Of a stretch of DNA of 64,000 nt, positions 44,160 through 51,932 are shown piece by piece. Made by a program: the position numbers and the translations under genes. The notes under the pieces were generated by a model. The model was not told the DNA's origin. It worked only from the letters and a program-made list of their open reading frames with translations, and ran no database searches. Origin of the DNA: Halomonas nitroreducens (GTDB lineage: Bacteria; Pseudomonadota; Gammaproteobacteria; Pseudomonadales; Halomonadaceae); the NCBI RefSeq assembly GCF_003966155.1, contig NZ_RXNS01000008.1:62001-126000 (forward strand), given 5' to 3'. Every line of letters begins with the position of its first letter. Position 1 is the stretch's first letter.

Positions 44160-45446
44160 TCAGCCCTGGGCCAGCTGGAGGTGGGGCGCGCTGTGGCCCA
44201 GGTTCTCCAGCATGCGCTCGCTGTACCAGTCGATGAAGTCGATGACGCCGAACTCGAAGGTTTCCGAGTAGGGGCCCGGCTCATAGCCCTTGGAGTTGAT
44301 GCCGCGCTGGTTTTCCTCGGCGAGGCGACGGTCCTGGTCATTGGTGGCGTCCCATACCCGGCGCAGCTGGGCCGGGTCGTAGTCGACACCCTCTACGGCG
44401 TCCTTGTGCACCAGCCACTTGGTGGTCACCACGGTCTGCTGGGGGCCCAGCGGCATGACCCGGAACACCACGGCATGGTCGCCCATGTAGTGATTCCAGG
44501 AGTTGGGCAGGTGGAGAATACGCAGCGAGCCCATGTCGGCATCCGGCAGCCGTCCCATCAGTTTCTTGCAGCCCGGCTTGCCGTCCATGGTCATCGACAC
44601 CGTCCCTTCCAGCAGCGGGGTGCGGGTCAGGCGATTGCGCTTGCCGATGCGCTTGAGCTGCCAGGGCACGCCGGCCGCGTCCCAGTCCTGCTGCTTGCGA
44701 GCCACCAGGGCCCGATAGGCCGGGGTCGCCCTGGGGTCGTCGCTGTCGTCGAACTCCTGGAGGGAATTGAGCAGTTCGGGGTGGGCCCCGTTGCAGTGGT
44801 AGCACTCGCGGTTGTTCTCGATGACCAGCTTCCAGTTGGCCTGCTCGACGAGGCTCGACTCCACGGCGACCTTGACGTTGTCCATGTCATAGGGGGCCAG
44901 GTAGTGTTCGAGGGAGGCGAGCAGCTCATCGATGGCCGGCGGCGCGTCGGCCAGGCTGACGAAGATGTAGCCCCCGGCGGTGCGCACATGGACGGGCTTG
45001 AGCCCGTAGGCGCCGAGGTCGAAGTTCTCGCCCATGTCGCTGCCGGCGAACAGCAGGCGGCCGTCCAACTCGTAGGTCCACTGGTGGTAGGGGCAGACCA
45101 GCTTGGCCACCTTGCCCTTCTCGCTGACGCACAGCCGGGAGCCCCGATGCCGGCAGACGTTGTGGAAGGCGTGAACCTCCCCGTTGCTGCCACGCACGAT
45201 GACCACCGGGTTGTCGCCCACCTCGAGGGTGATGAAGTTGCCCTTGGCGGGGATCTCGCAGGTCATGCCGGCGAACAGCCACTCCTTCTCGAAGATCTCC
45301 TGCATCTCCAGGCGAAACAGTCGCTCGTCGTTGTAGAACGGTTGCGGCAGCGTGAAGTGGGGCCGACGCTGCTGCAGCATCTCCACGGTGGCCTCGCGGG
45401 CCGGGGCCAGGGGATCATCCAGACGAGCGGGAGACATGGGATCCAT
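44160..45446 (-). CDS. gbcA: Glycine betaine monooxygenase, Rieske oxygenase component GbcA
   Basis: A 428-residue ring-hydroxylase-type oxygenase that N-demethylates glycine betaine to dimethylglycine and formaldehyde. Rieske ligands are Cys98, His100, Cys118 and His121 (CRHRG and CPYHQW). The mononuclear iron site is in NNRECYHCNGAHPELL (His217, His222). It closely follows my memory of Pseudomonas GbcA (429 residues), including EIFEKEWLFAGMTCEIPAKG. An in-frame ATG at 45437 is an alternative start. It is divergent from its reductase gbcB, as in Pseudomonas. Confidence 0.95.
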   Translation of the reverse strand: MDPMSPARLDDPLAPAREATVEMLQQRRPHFTLPQPFYNDERLFRLEMQEIFEKEWLFAGMTCEIPAKGNFITLEVGDNPVVIVRGSNGEVHAFHNVCRHRGSRLCVSEKGKVAKLVCPYHQWTYELDGRLLFAGSDMGENFDLGAYGLKPVHVRTAGGYIFVSLADAPPAIDELLASLEHYLAPYDMDNVKVAVESSLVEQANWKLVIENNRECYHCNGAHPELLNSLQEFDDSDDPRATPAYRALVARKQQDWDAAGVPWQLKRIGKRNRLTRTPLLEGTVSMTMDGKPGCKKLMGRLPDADMGSLRILHLPNSWNHYMGDHAVVFRVMPLGPQQTVVTTKWLVHKDAVEGVDYDPAQLRRVWDATNDQDRRLAEENQRGINSKGYEPGPYSETFEFGVIDFIDWYSERMLENLGHSAPHLQLAQG

Positions 45447-45766
45447 GAGGGCACATCCTCTTGCAGGGCCGCTGGGCGGCTTTAGGGTTGTTCAGTACTG
45501 CGGAGTATGGCGCCGCGCACCAGGTGGGCCGTGGCGGGGTGGAGCGAGTGTGGAACACTGCAGCAGGGGGGGATTGTCTGCCGGCGACGTGATGTGATGC
45601 AGCCGCGACGCGGAGGGTGGCGAAAGTTGGCGGGCCTGGATGTGATGGACATGCCCATGTCGCAGACAGGCAAGTGGCCGGCGGCGCGGCTGCGCAGAAT
45701 TCGGCCAACGGCAGGCGGTGGCACCGCGGTCGGAGACCTTCATGCTGCAGCCCAGGCGACACGAAC
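45447..45766. promoter_or_regulatory. 320-bp gbcA-gbcB divergent control region
   Basis: No gene is seen. It holds GACATGCC-CATGT-CGCAGAC (45648-45667), which shares the GACATGCC-N5/6-CG pattern with the first direct repeat upstream of the GbdR-like gene. A GATGTGATG word is repeated at 45591 and 45639 (48 bp apart). These are the best candidates here for regulator binding. No near-consensus sigma-70 promoter was found, as expected for activator-dependent genes. Confidence 0.45.
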
Positions 45767-46873
45767 ATGACAATGAGCTTCCTCAATCCCGTTACTACCC
45801 AGACCTGGACCAACGGTCGCCACCTGGTGCGTTGCGTCAAGGTGATCCAGGAGACCTGGGATACCCGTACCTTCTGCTTCATGGCCGAACAGCCGGTCAT
45901 GTTCTTCTTCAAGCCGGGGCAGTTCGTGACGCTGGAGCTGGAGATCGATGGCCAGCCCATCATGCGTTCCTACACCATCTCCAGCTCGCCGTCGGTGCCC
46001 TACAGCTTCTCCATCACCGTCAAGCGCATGCCGGGTGGTCAGGTCTCCAACTGGTTGCATGACAACCTCAAGGTCAACGACGAGCTGGCAGTACACGGCC
46101 CGGTCGGCAACTTCAACATCATCGACTACCCTGCCGACAAGCTGCTCATGCTCTCCGGCGGGGTGGGGGTCACGCCGCTGATGTCCATGGTGCGCTGGCT
46201 GTTCGACACCAACGCCGCCGTGGACCTGCAGTTCGTGCACAGCTCCCGCTCGCCCCGTGATGTCATCTACCATCGCGAACTGGAGCATATCTTCTCGCGG
46301 ATTCCCGATTTCAAGCTGCATATCGTCTGCGAGCGCAGCGATGAGCTGGGCGAGGCCTGGTCGGGCTTCCGGGGCTACCTGAGCCAGGCGATGCTGGAGC
46401 TGATGGCGCCGGACTTCATGGACCGCGAGATCTTCTGCTGCGGCCCGACGCCGTACATGAACGCCGTGAAGCACCTGCTCGAGGCGAACGGCTTCGACAT
46501 GAGCCGCTACCACGAGGAGTCCTTCGGCGCCACGCCGCTGGAGGTCCAGGAGGAGGTGATCGAGCACGTCGAGCAGGCCGAGGCCGAGGCCGAGGAGCTC
46601 GATGCCGCCGACATGATCAGTGTCGAGTTCAGCACCACCGGCAAGAGCGTGCGGATCCAGCCCGACGAGACGGTGCACACCGCCGCCGCCAAGCTGGGGC
46701 TGCATATCCCCAAGGCCTGTGGCATGGGTATCTGCGGCACCTGCCGGGTGGCGCTGAGCTCGGGGGAGGTCGAGATGGAGCACAATGGCGGAATCACCGA
46801 CGAGGACATCGCCGAGGGCTACATTCTCTCCTGCTGCAGCAAGCCCAAGGGCGACGTGGTGGTGGAGTACTGA
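45767..46873 (+). CDS. gbcB: Glycine betaine monooxygenase reductase component GbcB
   Basis: A 368-residue ferredoxin-NAD(P)H reductase-type protein. The FAD domain has QPIMRSYTISSSPS, the nucleotide domain LLMLSGGVGVTPLMSM and CCGPTPYM. The C-terminal plant-type [2Fe-2S] domain has CGMGICGTCRVALSSG and a distal Cys in LSCCSKP. It supplies electrons from NADH to GbcA. The frame is open 50 codons upstream, but family comparison puts the start at 45767 (or 45773). A hairpin at 46890-46910 ends the gene. Confidence 0.95.
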   Translation: MTMSFLNPVTTQTWTNGRHLVRCVKVIQETWDTRTFCFMAEQPVMFFFKPGQFVTLELEIDGQPIMRSYTISSSPSVPYSFSITVKRMPGGQVSNWLHDNLKVNDELAVHGPVGNFNIIDYPADKLLMLSGGVGVTPLMSMVRWLFDTNAAVDLQFVHSSRSPRDVIYHRELEHIFSRIPDFKLHIVCERSDELGEAWSGFRGYLSQAMLELMAPDFMDREIFCCGPTPYMNAVKHLLEANGFDMSRYHEESFGATPLEVQEEVIEHVEQAEAEAEELDAADMISVEFSTTGKSVRIQPDETVHTAAAKLGLHIPKACGMGICGTCRVALSSGEVEMEHNGGITDEDIAEGYILSCCSKPKGDVVVEY

Positions 46874-46889
46874 TCGCACCGACCCCCGG

Positions 46890-46910
46890 GCCCGCCGCTA
46901 GTCGGCGGGC
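46890..46910 (+). terminator. Hairpin after gbcB spanning the stop codon of the convergent gene
   Basis: GCCCGCCG (46890-46897) and CGGCGGGC (46903-46910) form an 8-bp stem. The loop contains the TAG stop codon (46900-46898 on the minus strand) of the sugar dehydrogenase gene, so the terminator is shared and partly coding. Confidence 0.6.
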
Positions 46911-48085
46911 TCGAGCCGGAAGAGCCCGCCATCGGGCCGGTCATTGAGCAGGTAGACCAACCCCTCCGGTCCCTGGCGCACGTCGCGGATACGCCCGATC
47001 TGGCCGTCGAGCAGCACCTCGGCCCGGCGCACTTCATCGCCTTCCACGGTCAGCCGGACGAGCCGCTGGCTGCGCAGGCCGCCGGCCAGCAGATCGTCCT
47101 GCCAGCCGGCAAAGGGCCGGCTGCTGACATGGGCCAGCCCCGACGGTGCAAAACGCCCCTCGAACACGTACAGCGGGTCGCGCATGCCCGGGGCGCTGTC
47201 GCGGCCGATCGGCCGGTTGGTGGCGTAGTCCCGGCCGAGAGTCACCTCCGGCCAGCCATAGTTGACGCCCGCCTCGATGCGGTTGATCTCGTCACCGGTA
47301 CGCGGGCCGTGTTCGCTGGCCCAGACGCTGCCATCGGTTGCCACGGCCAGGCCCTGAATATTGCGATTGCCCAGGGTGTAGACCGCATCGTCCACCCGCG
47401 GGTCGTCGACGAAGGGATTGTCGCCGGGCACGCCGCCGCTCTCGGTCAGACGAATCACGCTGCCGGCATGGTCGCGGCCGTCCTGGGCCCGCGGCCCCTC
47501 GCCACGGTCACCGATGGTCAGCAGCAGGGTGCCGTCCTGCCGCCAGGCAAGGCGCCCGCTGTAATGATGGGTGGGGGACGAGAACCTCTCCTGGGCGAAG
47601 ATCTCCTCGACGTCGGCGAGCCGGGTGCCGGAGAGTCGCGCCCGGCCCACCGCCGTGCCCGTTCCGCCGGGACCGGATCGCGCATAGCTGAAGTAGAGCC
47701 AGTCATGCTCGCCATCACCGTACTCGGGGTGCAGCGCCAGGTCGAGCAGTCCGCCCTGGCCCCGGGCGGCCACCCGGGGCACGCCGTCAACGCGCCGGCT
47801 ATGGCCCTGGCCATCGATCAACGCCAGCCGGCCGGGCCGTTCGCTGACCAGGAAACGGCCGTCGGGCAGGAAGGCGACGGACCAGGGGTGTTCGAGGCCC
47901 TCGGCCAGGCGCACCAGGCGCACGTCATGGACCGCGCCGTCAATCCGTTCGGCGATCACGCTGGCCGCCGGGACGTGCCCGCTGGCGACGAGCATCAGGG
48001 TGGCGAGCAGCCATGCGCCCCGACGACGCGGGGCAGGGAGCGTCGGGGGGGTGCCGGGTGGCGGGCAAAGCGAGGCAGCGGGCAT
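46898..48085 (-). CDS. PQQ-dependent soluble aldose sugar dehydrogenase-like protein
   Basis: A 395-residue exported beta-propeller protein of the glucose/sorbosone dehydrogenase family (YliI/Asd type). An N-terminal hydrophobic segment (GAWLLATLMLVASGHVPAAS) suggests export. Family features are LEHPWSVAFLPDGRFLVSER, GLLDLALHPEYG, LLLTIGDRGEG, GNRNIQGLAV, SEHGPRTGDEINRI and NYGWPEVTLGRDY. It would oxidise periplasmic sugars if PQQ is present; no pqq genes are in the window. Its link to betaine metabolism is not apparent. Confidence 0.85.
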   Translation of the reverse strand: MPAASLCPPPGTPPTLPAPRRRGAWLLATLMLVASGHVPAASVIAERIDGAVHDVRLVRLAEGLEHPWSVAFLPDGRFLVSERPGRLALIDGQGHSRRVDGVPRVAARGQGGLLDLALHPEYGDGEHDWLYFSYARSGPGGTGTAVGRARLSGTRLADVEEIFAQERFSSPTHHYSGRLAWRQDGTLLLTIGDRGEGPRAQDGRDHAGSVIRLTESGGVPGDNPFVDDPRVDDAVYTLGNRNIQGLAVATDGSVWASEHGPRTGDEINRIEAGVNYGWPEVTLGRDYATNRPIGRDSAPGMRDPLYVFEGRFAPSGLAHVSSRPFAGWQDDLLAGGLRSQRLVRLTVEGDEVRRAEVLLDGQIGRIRDVRQGPEGLVYLLNDRPDGGLFRLEPAD

Positions 48086-48252
48086 CGCAGAGTCTCTCCC
48101 TGTCGCAGCCTGGTCACTGGTCCCAGTTACTCTAGCAGGCCGGGGAGGGCATGGCCGGGCAGGGTGAGTAGTAATTTGAATGATTAATCAAAATACAGCA
48201 TCATGAAAACGCCCTGATTTGATAACACAATCGAATATAAAGGACGATTCCC

Positions 48253-50538
48253 ATGATGCTCACTACACGACGCGCCTGGCTCGCGGCCGGCCTGGCACTC
48301 GGTCTCGCCGGCAATGCCCAGGCCGAGGTCAGCGTGACCCGCGGGGCCACTTCGATTCCCGACGGGGAGGCCACTGCCGCCGAAGACTTGACCATTGCCA
48401 ACGGCCACCTGGCCTTCGCCCTGGCCATCGAGTCACGGCCGCCCTGGGGGGTGCCTCGAGGGACGCTGGTGGACCTGGCGGCCGTCAAGGACGGCGAGCA
48501 GGACCTCGACCGGGTCGCCTTCGCCGACTTCATTCCCGACAACTGGTCGGCCTGGCCCAACAGCGAGAAGTCCGTGGAGGTCCTGGAGGACAGCCCCGAG
48601 CGAGCCGTGGTACGGGTCCGCCGTGACTGGGGCGAAGCCTGGGTCACCACCACCTATACCCTGGAGGCCGGCAGCGACCGGATCGGCCTCGAGACACGGC
48701 TCGAGAACGCCGGCGAGGCGCCGCTGACGGCGATCCGATCCGGCTTCACCCTGTGGCCGGATACCGGCTTCCTGTTCGGTGTGCCGGGCCTCGGCGAGGC
48801 CAAGGAGAGCGTGGCCGACGAGGCGCTCACCGATCGCATGGTCGCCTATGACCGCGACTGGGCGATCGCCCTGCACGCTCCCTACTTCGATCGCATCAAC
48901 TACGAAGGCCAGGACATGTACCTCGAGCATGATCTGGCACCGGGCGCGAGCCGCACCTTCACCGGCTCGCTGCAGGTGGTGCCGAAGGGGGACCTGGCGC
49001 CGGTGGTGGCCCACGAGATCGAGCGCACGGCGCAGGAAGCCGGGCGGATTGCCGGTACCCTGGACACTGACGACGGCGAGGCTCCGGAAGACGGCCTGGT
49101 GATGGTCGAGAAGCAGGGACACCCCTATGCCTGGACCCTGGCCGAGGGTGGCCGGTTCGCGATGGATCTGCCCGTTGGCGACTATCGGGTCTATGCCACG
49201 GCCATGGGCCATGCCAACAGCGCACCCCGCGATATCAGCGTGGCCGCCGATGGTGAGCAGTCACTCGCTTTCGAGGGGCTCGAGGGCCCGGGAACCCTGG
49301 CCCTCGAGGTGGTCGAGGCCGGCAGCGGCGTGCCGCGGGATGCCCGCCTGACCATCGTCGACGGCCAGCAGCCGCCGGTGGAATTCCTCGGCAAGCAGAC
49401 CTTCTTCACCGTGCTCGACCCGGCCGGTTCCGCCGAGCTGTCGCTGGCGCCGGGCGACTACCGCCTGGCGGTAAACGCCGGGGCCGGCTTCACTGCCAAG
49501 GGCGAGACCCTCGAGGTGAGCCTGGCATCCGGCGAGCGCGTCGAGCGCATCGTCGAGATCGAGCGCCTGGCCGAGCCCAATGGCCGCGGCTGGTATGGCG
49601 CCGACCTGCACCATCATGCCAACGTGCTGGAGGGCACTACCCCACCGGAGACCGTGGTGCGCGCCCAGCTCGCCACCGACCTGGACCTGACCTTCGTCAG
49701 CGACCATGACTCCACGGCCAATCACGCGACCTTCCAGGCGCTGTCCGACAGCCGCGGCGTGCCCTTCATCCCGTCGGTCGAGATCTCGCCCTCCTGGGGG
49801 CACATGAACCCCTTCCCCATCGCCCTGGGCGGTGAACTGAGTGTCGATCCGGGCACCGATGCCGTGCAGGCCATCCTTCAGGATGCCCGTCGCCTGGGGG
49901 CCGAGGTGATTCCGATGAACCACCCGTACAACGACTACGGCTACCTGAGCAACCTGTCCAGTGACAAGGTTCCGGGCGGCTTCGCCCCGGGCTTCGATCT
50001 GCTCGAGCTCAACGCCGAGGTCGACAACGCCAAGACCGTCGAGAGCGCCCATGCGCTGTGGGATGACGGCACGGCGATCTACTTCACCGCCGGCACCGAT
50101 ACCCACGATGCCTGGAACGACCTGACCGGTCGCATCCGCATGATGGCGCGGGTCCCCGGCGAGTTGTCGCCGCGGGCCTTCGCGCGTGCCCTCAAGCAGG
50201 GCCACGGCTATGCCACCCAGGGGCCGCTGCTGTATCCGCAGAACGCGCTGTTCGGTGACACCCTGCGCCTGGCCGGCGACGAGCAGGCGACCTGGCGGGT
50301 CGATGTCGCGGCGGTGGACGGTCTGGCCGAGGCGCGCCTGATCGGTCGCGGCGGCGAGGTCGTCGCCACCCGCGAGCTCGACGGCCAGGCCGCCACGCTG
50401 GCCTTCCCTCTGGACGCCGAGGTCGACGGCTGGGTGGCCCTGGAGGTCGCGGATGCCGACGGCGACCGGGCGTGGAGCAATCCGCTGTGGATCAAGCGTC
50501 AGGACAGCTCGGCCTATCTCTCGGCCGCCGCTGACTGA
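48253..50538 (+). CDS. Exported CehA/McbA-type metallohydrolase (PHP domain)
   Basis: A 761-residue protein with a signal peptide (cleavage after GNAQA). Its N-terminal 230 residues are beta-rich and sugar-mutarotase-like. A middle section has carboxypeptidase-regulatory-like beta repeats (LPVGDYRVYATAMGH, LAPGDYRLAVNAGAG). A C-terminal PHP-type phosphoesterase domain carries metal ligands in GADLHHHANV, FVSDHDSTANH, NHPYND and AGTDTHDAWND. CehA/McbA are carbaryl hydrolases, but most relatives have no known substrate. An AT-rich upstream region with TGATTAATCA (48181-48190) suggests its own promoter. Transcribed alone. Confidence 0.8.
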   Translation: MMLTTRRAWLAAGLALGLAGNAQAEVSVTRGATSIPDGEATAAEDLTIANGHLAFALAIESRPPWGVPRGTLVDLAAVKDGEQDLDRVAFADFIPDNWSAWPNSEKSVEVLEDSPERAVVRVRRDWGEAWVTTTYTLEAGSDRIGLETRLENAGEAPLTAIRSGFTLWPDTGFLFGVPGLGEAKESVADEALTDRMVAYDRDWAIALHAPYFDRINYEGQDMYLEHDLAPGASRTFTGSLQVVPKGDLAPVVAHEIERTAQEAGRIAGTLDTDDGEAPEDGLVMVEKQGHPYAWTLAEGGRFAMDLPVGDYRVYATAMGHANSAPRDISVAADGEQSLAFEGLEGPGTLALEVVEAGSGVPRDARLTIVDGQQPPVEFLGKQTFFTVLDPAGSAELSLAPGDYRLAVNAGAGFTAKGETLEVSLASGERVERIVEIERLAEPNGRGWYGADLHHHANVLEGTTPPETVVRAQLATDLDLTFVSDHDSTANHATFQALSDSRGVPFIPSVEISPSWGHMNPFPIALGGELSVDPGTDAVQAILQDARRLGAEVIPMNHPYNDYGYLSNLSSDKVPGGFAPGFDLLELNAEVDNAKTVESAHALWDDGTAIYFTAGTDTHDAWNDLTGRIRMMARVPGELSPRAFARALKQGHGYATQGPLLYPQNALFGDTLRLAGDEQATWRVDVAAVDGLAEARLIGRGGEVVATRELDGQAATLAFPLDAEVDGWVALEVADADGDRAWSNPLWIKRQDSSAYLSAAAD

Positions 50539-50614
50539 CTCCCCGGTGGGCTCGACGGCGATGCTGAGGCGGGGCCGGCCATCTCGGCCGGGCTCGTCCC
50601 GTATCGCTGGCCCC

Positions 50615-50642
50615 ACGCGGCCGCGCCCAGGCGCGGCCGCGT
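50615..50642. terminator. Hairpin between the CehA/McbA-like gene and the ABC exporter operon
   Basis: ACGCGGCCGCGC (50615-50626) and GCGCGGCCGCGT (50631-50642) form a perfect 12-bp stem with a CCAG loop between convergent genes. There is no T-tract on the plus strand. Confidence 0.65.
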
Positions 50643-50708
50643 GCCGTTCGGCAGTCGATGCCGCTGACCCGTCAGACGACGCCTGCAGTCTCTCCCATCC
50701 CGCACGCC

Positions 50709-51929
50709 TCAACGTTCCGTCACGCGCACACCGTCACTGAGCCGGTCATTGGGATAGAGCACCACCCGCTCGCCGGCGGCGAGCCCGTCGCGGATCTCCA
50801 CCTCGAGGCTCGAGCGCTCGCCGACGGTCACGGTCCGTCGGCGCACCTCGCCATCCTCGACGACGAACACCGCCCAGGCGTCGTCCGGGGTGGCAGCGTC
50901 CTCCGCTGGGCGAAACAGCGCGCCCTGGGGCAGCTTGAGCACCTCCTCGTCGAACAGGATCACCCGCACGTCGACCCGATAGCCATGGCCAAGCCGCGCC
51001 CACCGCTCGGGCGGGTCGGTGAAATCCAGCAGCACGTCGACGCGCTGCTCCTCGATGCCCAGCGCCGAGACCCGGGTGTGGCCCAGCGGCTCGATGCGCC
51101 GCACCCGGGCCGCCAGGGGCGGACCGCCCCAGCCGACGATCCGTGCCCGCTGCCCCGCGGCGATGCGTACCGCGTCCTCGGACAGCAGGTCGACGATGAT
51201 CTCCAGGTCTCGTGGGTCACCGACCTCGAGCAGCGGGGTGCCGGCGTCGACGACCCCGGCGCTCTCCCGCAGCACGCGCAGTACCACGCCATCGACCGGG
51301 GCAGTCACCGGCAGGCATTCGCAATGTTCGCTGGCACCGGCGATCTCCTGGCGGGTCAGCAGCCTCGAGCGCGCCTGGGCGAGCTCGTGCTCGCGCATCT
51401 CCAGCGCCGCCCGGGTGCGGGCCAGTTCGGCACGGGCCACCCGGTGCGCCCGCTCGGCATCGTCCAGGCTGCGCTGAGCGATACTGCCGGCGCGCCGCAG
51501 GCGCCGGGCCCGTGCCAGCTCACTGGTGGCGAAGGCCAGGTCGGCCTCGGCCCGCTCGCGCTCGGCGGCGGCCAGATCCCGGGCCGCCTCGGCGGCCTCG
51601 ATGGCGGCGCGCTGCTCGGCTTCGCTGCGCACGTCGAGAAAGGCCGGGGTGGCGGGCTCGATGCGTGCCAGTTCGGTGACCTCGGCCTCGACGGGGTCGC
51701 CGGCCTCGGTGCCGATGCGCAGCAGGTGCCCGGCCAGCGGCGCGTCCAGGGTGTAGACATCGCGCACCCGGGTCTCGCCCTCCTCGTCGATGGTGACCGT
51801 CAGCCGACCCTGCTCGGCGACGGTCAGGTCGACCGGCACCGGCTGGGGGAGCAGGGCATAGCCGAGGCCGGCCACCAGCATCAGGATCAGGCTGCCCCAC
51901 AGCAGCATTCGCCGTCGCTTGACGTCCAT
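50709..51929 (-). CDS. HlyD/MacA-like periplasmic adaptor of an ABC exporter
   Basis: A 406-residue membrane fusion protein with one N-terminal span (MLLWGSLILMLVAGLGYALL). A long alpha-helical hairpin (residues about 100-195, rich in Ala, Arg and Glu) is flanked by lipoyl-like halves (TLDAPLAGHLLRIGTEAGD and VTAPVDGVVLRVL). The C-terminal barrel ends at VVLYPNDRLSDGVRV. It would link the inner-membrane FtsX-type permease to an outer-membrane channel. Last gene of a three-gene operon, 3 nt after the permease. Confidence 0.88.
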   Translation of the reverse strand: MDVKRRRMLLWGSLILMLVAGLGYALLPQPVPVDLTVAEQGRLTVTIDEEGETRVRDVYTLDAPLAGHLLRIGTEAGDPVEAEVTELARIEPATPAFLDVRSEAEQRAAIEAAEAARDLAAAERERAEADLAFATSELARARRLRRAGSIAQRSLDDAERAHRVARAELARTRAALEMREHELAQARSRLLTRQEIAGASEHCECLPVTAPVDGVVLRVLRESAGVVDAGTPLLEVGDPRDLEIIVDLLSEDAVRIAAGQRARIVGWGGPPLAARVRRIEPLGHTRVSALGIEEQRVDVLLDFTDPPERWARLGHGYRVDVRVILFDEEVLKLPQGALFRPAEDAATPDDAWAVFVVEDGEVRRRTVTVGERSSLEVEIRDGLAAGERVVLYPNDRLSDGVRVTER

Positions 51930-51932
51930 GCA

